Positions 1 to 9,575 of a stretch of DNA of 13,912 bases are shown here, in pieces. The stretch is from Larix sibirica (Eukaryota; Streptophyta; Pinopsida; Pinales; Pinaceae). The DNA lies in assembly GCA_004151065.3 (NCBI GenBank), contig NWUY0300010910.1, positions 64,952-78,863 on the forward strand, given 5' to 3'. Both the position numbers and the translations under genes were made by a program. Each line of letters begins with the position of its first letter. Within the stretch, counting starts at the first letter, position 1. The notes below the pieces were generated by a model. The model was not told where the DNA came from and ran no database searches. It saw only the letters and a program-made list of their open reading frames with translations.

Positions 1-1357
1 TTCATGTGATAATTATGCCTGTAAATTACATGTTGTATGTGTGGATTTACTTTATTCCATTGTGTTTTATTTTTATGTCTGCACATGCATTTTAGCTATT
101 AAGGATTCGTAATTCTGCTTATGGGCGAAATTTTGAGGCACCGATTTAGTGAATGTCCCCTTCTGCTGGTCGGATTGAGGGATGAGGATGTTACAGGAAA
201 GGATCAAAAGTTAGACCCATGAGGTTTGGAAACCAAATTGTAGTGTTATGTTGATCTCAAAAATTGTCTTATCAAGATCAACAAACGCAACCTCCCATCA
301 GGATAGGAGAGAAGAGGCGAGATTGTAACCCTTAATTTTTAAGCCTCCCAAAGATGTGCAATAAGTCCTTAATGTCTAAGTTTTCAAGAAGTAGAGATTC
401 TTGATCAATTTTCTCATCCTATGGTTTTTGTGTTTTTATATTAAAATTGCATATACTAACTAAAACTAGAAATTACTAATAGAAATAACAAGTGAAGCGA
501 GATGCTGAAAATAGATAGAAACATAAACAAAAATAGATACAGTTGTCAACATTCACATGACATTTCGATTTTGATGTATTTATGCTTTAAAAACATGCTC
601 TTATTTTTTAAATTAAAGTATTCAGTATATATATATAAATTGAAGCGATGTATAAAAAGGAACACCAAAACACAAGATGTAGCTACCAAATAAGAATAAA
701 ATTGTTTAGAACATTTAAGAGAGAAAAAATGCTATGTAAATACAAGATCTTAATAGTATCTTTTATCACAAAGGGAATATTCCACCGGAGCTTTTGCTCT
801 GACAATGTTTTACAAGCCCTATAAAGGCTTGGACCAAATAAATCTCAAATTTTTCCCAAATGATTTTTAGACCATACACAAAAAAGTCAAGTAAACAATA
901 AAATGAACTAGAATACAACATGGCGCCAATACAAGTTAAGATACTACTTCGTCACCAATTAGCACCAACACGAGATGTGGAACTTTGTAATATAACAAGC
1001 ATGCACATATAATAAAAAATAAATCTCTAAGCATAAGCAAAATTTCAACCTTACATCATCATCCTCTATTACTTAAAGAACTTCTCGTGCTACTGTTTAC
1101 ATCAAAATTTACCAAAAATAAATATTGGTACTCTTTGAGACACACCAAGTTGTCGGTGATGTAGTGCCAAAGAAACATCTACAACCTTCTTTAGGCCTCA
1201 AGCTAGTCCTAGGCCAGAAGGGGATCCCTCACTTGAATTTCATGGGGCTGGCTATCCTGAGTGCCTCAATGAAAACCACACAACAAAATGTTAATAGCAA
1301 AATTTTAAAGCCATAACTAAAATCTAAGTGAAGTATAGAAAGTATATCTAGGCTTAA
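1..1357. other. Gene-free AT-rich stretch, possible old LTR end near 190
   Basis: No reading frame here looks like a protein; the open frames at 502-693 and 1125-1316 are short and of AT-driven or unremarkable composition. The sequence around 165-195 (a GATGAGGATGTTACA run ending at 195) resembles the 3' end of a Ty3/gypsy LTR, but no primer-binding site follows and no partner LTR is visible, so this is only a suspicion. A small inverted repeat (CAAGCC, seven bases including TATAA, GGCTTG) lies near 812-830. Nothing else is assignable. Confidence 0.3.
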
Positions 1358-1501
1358 GGTAAAGCATGGTTGAAATTGAAAAGAGCATTTCTAGATCTAG
1401 AAATGAAACAGGAAAAGCATATTAGTGACTTATGTTGGGAAATGGAGTCACTGGTTTCGGAGTGCAAATATTTAAGGAGAGAGCACATGTCTTGTGGTTG
1501 A
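1358..1501 (+). pseudogene. Short helical/coiled-coil-like frame, possible coding remnant
   Basis: This 47-codon frame runs from just after a TAA (1355-1357) to a TGA (1499-1501). It has no start codon near its beginning. Its residues are charged and leucine-spaced (AFLDLEMKQEK, then WEMESLVSE and YLRREH), which reads like an amphipathic helix or a piece of coiled coil. I do not recognise the family. The following 350 bases give scattered, broken fragments on the same strand, which would suit an eroded exon or a retroelement gag-like remnant. A frame of this length also arises by chance in AT-rich DNA, so the call is weak. Confidence 0.15.
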
Positions 1502-3813
1502 GCGTTTAACAAGAATGAATTCAACCATTTTTAACCTATCAATAAGGCTTGCATATAGGAGAAATTTTGATAGATATGGAAAAACAAACAAAAGGTTAGT
1601 CATGCTAAAGTCGCCATTCTTGCATTTTCCAACACTCTTGAAAAATTCACTCATGTGACAACAGTGAATAAAGATATTGGAAACTCCTTGCTATATTAAA
1701 TTCACCATTAAGATCTACAAGCTAAATGCCAATACAAATAGTGTCAAAATAAGCAGCACTTAAAGAATAAAAGGTTTACAAAGAAGGGCACAGACTATGT
1801 TCAAGAGAACAAAGAATCCAACACAAACAATTGATGCTCAAAGACGCATCAGTTTCTAAACCAGAACCTACAAAAATATTCTCACCCTTGCTAGAACCTA
1901 CTATTTCTCCTCAATGCTCTCCCCAAGCTCCCCCCTCCTTTAAAAATCTTTCATTGACTCACTTTATATCCTTCTTTCAATCTAGGTTCCATGTCTTCTT
2001 CTTTTTAAAAGAATTATTAAAATGATAAAAGGTGGCTTCCTTTCCCATTATTAAAATAAACAGACTTGAAGTATTTGTGGACTCCGTCCATTAGTTATCT
2101 TTTTCCTTGTGAACAACCACATAATAGCTTTTATATTTTGCTCCTTTGTTAATAATTCTGCCAGTTGTTTTCATCTAACCATCCACGTAATATACCTCAA
2201 ACGAAGAGCTATTCTTTATAATGCATCCACAGCATGTGAACTCCTTATTTTTGTGAGCAAAATGCATTGCCCCTAAAACATTCTTTACAGGTGTATGTTT
2301 TTCATTGATAACACATCATGAAGGGGGCATTAAAAAACCACTCAACTCTCAATGCGCAAAGCGCCTTCAAGATTTAGCACGAAGCTACTCTTTTAATTGA
2401 ACACTTGGCTTAGGTTTGAAAAGGATATCGCAAGGTTGAATTTGCCACATCTATTTCAGAAATATTATAAGATGAATTTGGTTTTATTCAGATGACCTCA
2501 CTGGCAGGTCGTCCTCCTTGTTTGCCTAAAGCTTTCTGCTTCTACTTCTTAACATGAGAACGGGATAGGGGAAAATATTATAGAACGGAACCCCTCCTGT
2601 TTCATAACTGCTTTCATGATCTTCCTACTAGGATTATGTTAGCACTCATCGTTCATTGAATTTGTGACCACCACCAAAGAAACATATTTCGCATTTATTA
2701 TGTTCTTCTTTAAAAATCCACCCCGGCTGAATGAAACTAGCAAATTATCACTACTCAAAGATTCTGCAGCGTAGCTCTACTCAGTGTATCTTGAGTGCTA
2801 ATCTCTGATCCTTTGAGGGAATACCAAAAATTTTAGACGATGTAATCTCAGTGGGTAAATCCTAGTACTAACTTAAACACGATCAATCCTATAGAAAAAA
2901 AAAAGTGTGAAATGAGAATGAAAGAACATAAATTTTACTTCTCAAGCTCTAACATACCATTTTTCTCTAAACATAATGATCCCCTTTTGGGTAGCCTCGT
3001 CTTCTCTTTTATACTTCTTCTTAGGAATTTATCAATAACAACTTTCCTTTTATTTAACCATTAACAAACTAAGGTTTGTGAGGATACTATTTTCATGCTA
3101 TTTCATTTTCCCCTTTTATTAGAAAAATGTACTTTTAAAATTTCACTAAGTGATAAAATAACAGAGTAAATTGGCCAAGTAAGAGCATGCAAAACATGAG
3201 GTAAAGTAGAGAGGGGGGGGGTGGCATCTAACATCATCATCATAAGTCAACATCGACCAGCCATCAAGGGGGTCAATTCCCCATGCTCACACAACCTTGT
3301 GACTCCCATTATCACTTTCGTGCAAACACTTTTGAACTTTTCCACATATATCCTTATATGCTTGCACAAAATTTCAGTAATACAATAAACACATCCCTTT
3401 ATTAACCTAGATATATTGCCAGTTGTGACTCCTAGAAATAAAATATCTCAAATAAGCCATGCAGGTAGGTTCGAATACAAGTACGTGCATCATTTCATTC
3501 ACATGCTATAAAAACTATAGTTGTAATATTCAAATGAAATCCCATTCAAAAGGTAAATCAACCTAAACATGGTATTTATATTAGGTCTAGGATTCAACCT
3601 GATACACTAAATAGATGGCATCTTTTCACTTTTATGCCAAAATGCAATGCTAAGTCAAATAAAATTAACCCATCATATGCCACTTGTAACAATCCCAAAA
3701 TGTAATCACTTACAAAACCAAGGCCAATTGTTCATTACCATATCAAAATTGTGGTTCCCAATCAAGTAACGTTAATTTAATACATAACATGAAATCCTTA
3801 AAACATCATATTT
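1502..3813. other. Gene-free stretch, no assignable feature
   Basis: About 2.3 kb without a supportable gene on either strand. Open frames are under 65 codons. Minor compositional features are a run of nine G at 3213-3221 followed within 11 bases by four CAT triplets (3232-3243), and a ten-base A run near 2895. The stretch 2400-2850 has slightly higher GC than its surroundings but no frame I can read as protein. Confidence 0.4.
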
Positions 3814-4272
3814 TCAACAAGATGAAATTTCAGGAAACAAATCCAAATGAGTAATATCACACCTATTGCATGTTTTTATCTTAGCAACATTTGTATCTGA
3901 GTTAATAGTTTTAGGATGTAATGGTTGTGTTTTTTCATCACTTAGAAGTGATATATCAAGAATAGGATTCTTTCCTTTGTCATTATGAGGGTTTTCAAGC
4001 AAGGGAGACTCAAGATTTGCAAGGCATTTCAAATGAGTAGAAGAGTTCATTGACATGGCACTAGATTGAACCATGGTGTTTTGGTGTTCAATTTTAGGCA
4101 CACCCCACTCAGTATTTACTGAGTGAGGATTGCGAGGGTTTTCACCCATCCATAATTTACATTTTATAGGGATACCTAGGGTTCTTATACAATGCTTGGG
4201 TGAGGTCATAGAGGCATGAGAATAGGCACCAAGGGCCACACAAGGGTCTGTCCACCTAGAAACAAATGCCAT
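3814..4272 (-). CDS. Unrecognised 152-codon open frame (hypothetical or decayed exon)
   Basis: This is the longest uninterrupted ATG-to-stop frame of the window. The predicted product is about 152 residues and fairly polar, with cysteines scattered through it, including a CNRCDITHLD stretch near the C-terminus. It has no obvious signal peptide, membrane helix or motif I can name. An in-frame TGA lies five codons before the ATG, so translation could not begin further upstream without a splice. A splice-acceptor-like sequence (TTTCTCGCAG followed by G) reads on the minus strand at about 4385-4394, roughly 115 bases upstream of the ATG. An 18-base inverted repeat with a two-base loop sits inside the frame at 4106-4125. 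It may be a lineage-specific gene, an exon of a gene continuing into 4730-4905, a transposon-derived frame, or chance. Only the open frame itself is certain. Confidence 0.25.
   Translation of the reverse strand: MAFVSRWTDPCVALGAYSHASMTSPKHCIRTLGIPIKCKLWMGENPRNPHSVNTEWGVPKIEHQNTMVQSSAMSMNSSTHLKCLANLESPLLENPHNDKGKNPILDISLLSDEKTQPLHPKTINSDTNVAKIKTCNRCDITHLDLFPEISSC
4106..4125. repeat. Perfect short palindrome
   Basis: CACTCAGTA is followed by TT and then its exact reverse complement TACTGAGTG. The arms are nine bases with a two-base spacer. It lies inside the 152-codon minus-strand frame. No function can be assigned from sequence alone. Confidence 0.6.
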
Positions 4273-4721
4273 GTTCGATCCAACTCATTGAACTCCTAAA
4301 ATTCTACATCAAAATGAATATAGAACCCTATTTTCTTCCTACGTCATTCCTCCTACACATTGTGGTGCCTTCATCTTGGTCCCCTGCGAGAAATCCGAGT
4401 GAAAAAACTCATCTAACAACCAAAGGTGTATAGTAAGATTTCATCTACATGCAGATTCAAACTAACAATTATAAAAAGAATCATGATAAGCACAATAACT
4501 CATCTAGTGACCAATAAACATTTTGACCAATTAGGAAAGGAGATGAACTAGTTGGTTACCTAAGGCAAAAGGGAAAACTCTAGCACTAAAAATTCACCAT
4601 TCCATTTATGTAGAACTGGAAACAATGCATCGCAGGGATTCCTCATCATATCCAAAATATAAACTAAGCCCTAAAATGTCAAAAGCAGTCGGTACAAAAA
4701 ATCATGCAATTAAATGTACTA

Positions 4722-4889
4722 AACACCTGTGCTATTAGTGTTACCTACCTGCTTAGTGACCCAAATGTACCCATGCATATTTTCCTTTGAAAAATGCTCA
4801 ATTGTCAAAACAATGGGACCAGTTACCTCTGTGGTGCATTCAAATCTCATAACAACCCCCTGGATCCAAAATTCAAATGATATTCCTCA
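4722..4889 (-). pseudogene. Possible exon fragment of an unrecognised minus-strand gene
   Basis: On the minus strand this is a stop-to-stop frame of 55 codons. Its composition looks protein-like (for example GPIVLTIEHFSKEN and MHGYIWVTKQV) and is not dominated by the AT-codon residues seen elsewhere. Just after the residues VTKQ the DNA reads AAGCAG followed by GTAGGTAAC, an acceptable plant splice donor (around 4745-4750). The frame lies about 350 bases upstream, in minus-strand order, of the acceptor-like site near 4390 and about 450 bases upstream of the 152-codon frame. That arrangement would fit two exons of one gene. I do not recognise the family, there is no ATG at the frame start, and a frame this short can occur by chance. 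Confidence 0.18.
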
Positions 4890-4979
4890 TATGCTTAGAA
4901 GCATTCAATAGACCCCCTCATGTACTTAGGGAACCGGTTCAAAGGAAAGAGTGTTCATGTTTGGATATAGATTTTTATT

Positions 4980-5030
4980 GGCCTCCATTTGGCCTATAAA
5001 AGGAAGCCATGGGCATGCATTCTATAAGAT
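4980..5030 (+). promoter_or_regulatory. TATA-box promoter-like sequence
   Basis: TATAAAAGG at 4995-5003 is a strong match to the plant TATA consensus and sits in a locally GC-richer context (GGCC before it, GGAAGCC after it). Transcription would be expected to start about 30 bases downstream, near 5025-5035. No intact plus-strand coding frame follows within a kilobase. The site may therefore be the U3 promoter of an LTR remnant rather than of a cellular gene. LTR boundaries and a primer-binding site could not be placed. Confidence 0.35.
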
Positions 5031-5253
5031 AAAATCATAGCAACTTTATGTTGTTGGAATTGCATTGAGAGCTCACCTTTCAATCCACTTCCTATTTCAA
5101 TATGGCATGCAAAATATCCCTTGATTTCTTCCTCTAATAAGCAAGTGTTTCTCCCTTGTTCCATGCTAGTTAAGGCTTGCAATTGTGTGGACAAAAAGGA
5201 CCTCCCTAAGGGATATTGTTGGCTTCCCTTGAAATCCATCACCTCCTAGGTGA

Positions 5254-5954
5254 CATTATTATATTTAGCTAGACTATTGGGCAATCAACGTTTGGTTTGG
5301 CATACTCTTGTTCTATTTTGTTTTGCTTAACACTTGTCCCATTTATTTCTTGTTAGTTTTGTTTTATTTATTATTTAGAGTTTGTTTGTCCATTTGGAGT
5401 TTGGGATACAAACCAAATTTACAATAATGGGTCCTTGTTGCAACCTCAAGGATTTATTATGGAAGGAAAGACTACTCACCCTTGTGGCTATTTTTCCCTC
5501 AACACTTGCCACTTGTTTTCATTTGGAATATTTCATTTGGAATATAAAATATATGTATGCACTAAAAATTTTATCTCCACTTTGCATTTGGCATTTATTG
5601 AGTAAAAAATAAACTACTATATGTGTTCTTTAACCACTTTGCATAGAGGAAGAAATCCCATAAGAGTATTCACACTTAAACAACTCTGTCCACTTTCACA
5701 AGCCAACATCTCCCTTCTTTAGATAGCTTCTGTCTACAACAAAATTCTCAAAATTTTCCTCACTTTGATGGATGGAGGAAGAGGGATTAATATTGAATGC
5801 TACAACATTTAACAAACACAAACAACTAATAGAAGAACTCTTGAACTATTAGTACGACTTAATCCCCTTGATTTGATTTGGTAATTGCATTGCTTCAAAA
5901 TATAAAATAAATACATATAGAAACACATAGATCTTTTTACAATTAAATAGTTCA
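5254..5954. other. Gene-free stretch
   Basis: AT-rich sequence with no coding signal on either strand. A 15-base hairpin (TCACCT, three bases, AGGTGA) lies just before it at 5239-5253. The block 5640-5860 is less AT-rich but gives no readable frame. The repeat array described below becomes recognisable at about 5955. Confidence 0.4.
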
Positions 5955-6329
5955 ACGAGAGTAATTTAGATTAAACTCTCTTACTTCTTAAAAGTACTAA
6001 AGATAAGAGTAATCTATTCTTTTTTGCACAAAAAGAAGCTAACTGCATTCTACATTGGCATAAAAGAGGTATGAATGGTGCTCAAGAGAATTTCCTTAAA
6101 TTCATCTTGTTATACAAATTAGAACTCACCATGGGGAAGATGTTGTCACATTCATGCATCTCAATACAATATGCAAGTATATTTTACAAAGAAAAAAATA
6201 CACATTAATAAATTGTATCTTATGGGTGAGTGCTTAATAGATCCATGTTTAACATAGATCTATGTTTACAATATTTTCAAACAAAAATAAGTTCTATAAA
6301 TATCACAATGAATTTTATATAAAAAGTGG
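5955..6329 (+). repeat. Array copy 1 (partial, unit end only)
   Basis: Holds the end part of the unit: AGATTAAACTCTCTTACTTC near 5970 matches the AGATTGAAATATCTTAGTTC region near 8657, and block A is at 6062. Upstream sequence no longer matches the other copies, so the left edge at about 5955 is approximate. Confidence 0.5.
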
Positions 6330-7425
6330 ATATTAAAATTAGTGTTATTAATGCATTAAAAGGTTTGGTATAATTAATGCATAAAGATTTATGTGAAACA
6401 TAAATAATACAAGTAGTTGATATTATAAAGTCTCTTCTAATAAACATTACAAGATTTAAATATATTGTCACTATGAAAAATATAGATGATGGAATTTTGT
6501 CCAATGAATAATATTACTTGCATGTATTATGGCATAGATTTATATCCAAAAGTTAATAAAATATAAGTATGAATAATATACAACTTTAATATGGAATTTA
6601 CTACAATGAATTTAATAATGTATTGTTTTAGTAATGTAGTTGAGATTGTTAAATTTTTAGAGTGTTATTAGTAAAGATGAGAATATGAATTCTTGATACA
6701 TATGAATAATATGTATGTAATTAATATGTATAATTATATAAATTATATGAATTATATGAATATGATAGTTGAGATTATAACAACATAAATTCATTTAAAT
6801 AAAGTGGTATAAATTTTTTGTGTATTTTTTATGTTAAAATATTTTTTACATCTAAGTAATTTGATCTCTCTAGGTTTTAAGAGTTAAGATGAATTTATGT
6901 TGCTTAAACTCTTTATAGCTTTCAACAATTCAAACTAAAACTAAGTTTATCATATTTTTTTTTTTGTTTTCTTGATTAATGTGGATGCAATAAATTTGAG
7001 TTATACATTTTTCTTTTTTTAACTAACTCACTAGGAACAAGTGTGTATATATCTCATCTCAATGTTGTAATTTGCATAGAAAAATTGATCTCAACTCTAC
7101 ATCTATCAAAAACTTAGATGGATCAAAAACATAATTAGGGATCTATTAAGTAGCCAGAAATTTAGATAAAAAACAACTTGGATTTAAATATCTTTGTTAT
7201 TAAAAATAACATAAATAAAATGGATCTATAACTATGTTTTATTTCATGAAGAGAAGTTAAGTGTAGTTTACATACTTGTACTAAACATATATCATGCAAC
7301 TCAACATTAATATAGCATGCACGGGTAGAAAAGAGGTATGAATGGTGAAAAAGTGAATTTTGTCTCAAGTTTCTTTATTTGTAATATTTGATATGATTTC
7401 ATTTTTATAATATAGAATAATTATA
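6330..7425 (+). repeat. Array copy 2
   Basis: Begins with the AGTGTTATTAATGCATTAAAAGG block (about 6340) and continues through blocks B (6677) and C (7021) to block A (7329). It is interrupted at 7426 by the MITE-like element. The open frames on its minus strand (6277-6504 and 7162-7368) are AT-driven and are not genes. Confidence 0.6.
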
Positions 7426-7768
7426 TAGGGTAAGGAGGTGCTCCCCAATTTAGTATGGAAGATATTTTGGTGAATACATTATGTATAAGATAAATGTAAT
7501 TTTTATTATTTTAAATTTTATTCATTTCAGTTATATTTCTATTTATATTAATATATGTTGGTAATAAATACATCTAAATCAAATTTATTGAGGTGTAATT
7601 TTTTATCTTGTATTTTTCTAAAAAAAAAAATTACACCTCAAAAAATTACATTATTATTTTATGTTTATAATATTATGTATGTGTAAGAATACTAATTATA
7701 AATTTATTATTAATATCAATAAAAATAATATCTACATTGAAATAAATCATACCACCAAACCTACCCTA
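7426..7768. mobile_element. MITE-like element with imperfect terminal inverted repeats
   Basis: The left end reads TAGGGTAAGGAGGTG. The right end, reverse complemented, reads TAGGGTAGGTTTGGTGG, so the termini form imperfect inverted repeats sharing TAGGGTA and a GGTG block. Comparison of array copies 2 and 3 shows extra sequence at this place in copy 2, as expected of an insertion. The interior is very AT-rich, non-coding, and contains a strong hairpin at 7582-7647. Its length of about 343 bp suits a miniature inverted-repeat transposable element. No clear target-site duplication is visible, so the superfamily cannot be named and the exact ends are uncertain. Confidence 0.4.
7582..7647. repeat. 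Long hairpin (23-base arms, 20-base loop)
   Basis: TGAGGTGTAATTTTTT at 7589-7604 is the exact reverse complement of AAAAAATTACACCTCA at 7625-7640. Pairing extends outward to 7582 and 7647 with one mismatch. The loop is about 20 bases. It lies inside the MITE-like element. Transcripts through it would fold into a small stem of the type that can feed small-RNA production, but this is inference. Confidence 0.75.
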
Positions 7769-7774
7769 AGGAGA

Positions 7775-8995
7775 TTTTAGATTAGAAAATACATTCTACT
7801 TACACAGTTAGGTTTTATATTGAATATAATGTTATTAATTCCTTAAAAGGTTTATTATTTTAAATGCATAAAGATTTATGTGAAACTAAATAATCAAAAT
7901 AATAATTTTACTATTGTGCCGTAAATAAAAATCACTATCTCATATTATATCATGGAATTTCATACCATGTCATCAATATGATTATATTATCAAGTGTTTT
8001 TCAATGAATAATATCTAATTTTAATATAATGTAAATATGAACAATATAGTTGATAGAATTTCTTCTATTAGTATTAATACTTTCAAGTTATAAATTTAAT
8101 TGTAAAAATTAATATAATATAAGTATGAATAATATATTTGAAAATATGAAGTTTCTTACAATAAATAATAATAAATTATTTTAGTAATGTAGTTAGCACT
8201 ATTGAATTTCTTAGTATATTATTAATATAGATGAGAATATGGGTTCTTAATTTAATGCACTTGGATAATATGTGTGTATGATTAATATGTAGAAGTATAT
8301 GATTGTATACTAGCATAGATCCATTTTAAGAATGTAGTGCAAATATTTTCTCAATTTTTTCAAGCTAAAAAACATGTTTACACCTCAAAAAAATTGATCT
8401 ATGTTGGTTGCAACTCTCTACATCTTTCAGACTAACAATAAGTTTTACATATTTATTTTCCAAATAGATGATTAATATGGATACAATGAATTTGAGTTAT
8501 AGCTAATCCCACTAGTAACAAGAGTGCATACATAACATCCTTATGTTGTTTGTAGTAAGGAGTATCCACCTCAACTCTATATCTATTAATCACTTAGAGG
8601 GAACAAAAAAATAATTTAGTATATAATAAGAATTCACATGGATAAAAATATTATTTAGATTGAAATATCTTAGTTCTTAAAACTACCAAAGATAGTATGA
8701 ATCTACAATTATTTTCTTTATTATACACCAAGAGATGTTAAGTGCATTTCACATCCTTGTATTGAAGAGATAGCATGGAACTCAACATTATTAGTGTGTG
8801 TCGGTCGAAAAGAGGCACGAATGGTGCCAAAGAGAAATGCCGTATACTTTTCTTCTTGTAATACTTGATATGATTTGATTCTTATAGTGTTGTTCTCTGT
8901 GTGTGTACATACTTTCACAGAAGGTAGAGAGGTTCCTTATAGCCCAATAAGGAATAGATTTTATGATGTCACATACATAACTCAAGTGAGAAAAA
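7775..8995 (+). repeat. Array copy 3 (most complete)
   Basis: Starts after the MITE-like element with the AATGTTATTAATTCCTTAAAAGG block (about 7829). It then carries block B (8230), a TTTACACCTCAAAAAAATTG segment (about 8379), block C (8502) and block A (8808). It is the best copy against which to judge deletions in the others. Two overlapping minus-strand open frames (8721-8918 and 8791-9027) are not supported as genes. Confidence 0.6.
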
Positions 8996-9575
8996 AACAA
9001 TATTCTAAGGCAACATATGTCAATCAATTTTAAATTTTACAAACCAAAAAAAACACTAACATAGATCCATATTAAACCCATATTTGAAAGTTGTAAATTT
9101 TCAATGCTTGACAAATACATGTTAAAGATAAGGAAAGTTGATAATATTGAATATCTTAGTGTGTTATTACTATAGCTGAGAATATGGATTATTAATATGA
9201 TGAACATATATGGATAATTTGTGTGTAGTTAATATATAGAAGGATGTGATGCTCTAGTCGAGATTATACAAGCAGGAATTCATTTAAACAATGTGGTACA
9301 AACATTTTCTTAGGTTTTGCACACTTAAAAAATGTTTACACCTCAAGGAATTTGATTCATATGGGTGTTAAGAGGTAACATAGATTTATGTTGGTTGCAA
9401 CTCCCTAACTCTTTCCATAATTCAGACTAAAATTAAATTTTCCATATTCCTTTTTTTCCCAATTGATGATTAATGTAAATTTACCATGAACTTGAGTTAT
9501 ACCTTTTATTTTGTAGCTAATCCCACTAGTTGAAAGAGTGCATACATCTCATCCCTATGATGTTTGTATCATATT
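8996..9575 (+). repeat. Array copy 4 (shortened, cut by the LTR element)
   Basis: Lacks the first part of the unit, then carries block B (about 9175), the TTTACACCTCAA segment (about 9337) and block C (9516). Similarity to copy 3 stops at about 9568-9572, a few bases before the TG at 9576 that would begin the LTR. This suggests the LTR retrotransposon inserted into this copy. Confidence 0.55.

Larger units (their letters stand above)
5955..9575. repeat. Diverged direct-repeat array, 3-4 copies of a ~1.1-1.3 kb AT-rich unit
   Basis: Several long blocks recur in the same order and orientation. Block A (AAAAGAGGTATGAATGGTG and relatives) occurs at 6062, 7329 and 8808. Block B (GATGAGAATATG followed by ATTAATATGTA) occurs at 6677, 8230 and about 9175. 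Block C (GCTAATCCCACTAGT then GTGCATACAT-like sequence) occurs at about 7021, 8502 and 9516. Between the anchors the similarity is patchy, so the copies are old. Spacing is 1267 bases from copy 1 to copy 2. From copy 2 to copy 3 it is 1479, or about 1136 after subtracting the inserted MITE-like element. The last copy is shorter (about 950) because it lacks the first few hundred bases of the unit. No copy encodes a protein. The array could be a decayed satellite or repeated segmental duplication; nested non-autonomous elements are another possibility. Confidence 0.7.

Noticed and set aside
3213-3243. G9 run followed by CAT repeats, possible second LINE tail
   Set aside because: The sequence upstream does not match the 3' untranslated region of the LINE at 12709-12754, so the CAT run is treated as a simple repeat.
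4994-5242. 82-codon minus-strand open frame
   Set aside because: No motif is recognised. It overlaps the plus-strand TATA region and has no supporting exon or promoter signal of its own.
6277-7368. Minus-strand open frames at 6277-6504 and 7162-7368
   Set aside because: Hydrophobic Ile/Phe/Leu-rich translation is expected from AT-rich DNA, and the frames are not kept open between array copies.
5955-9575. CRISPR-like or tandem short-spacer array
   Set aside because: Repeat units exceed 1 kb, are diverged and lie in plant-type DNA. There are no short identical repeats with regular spacers.
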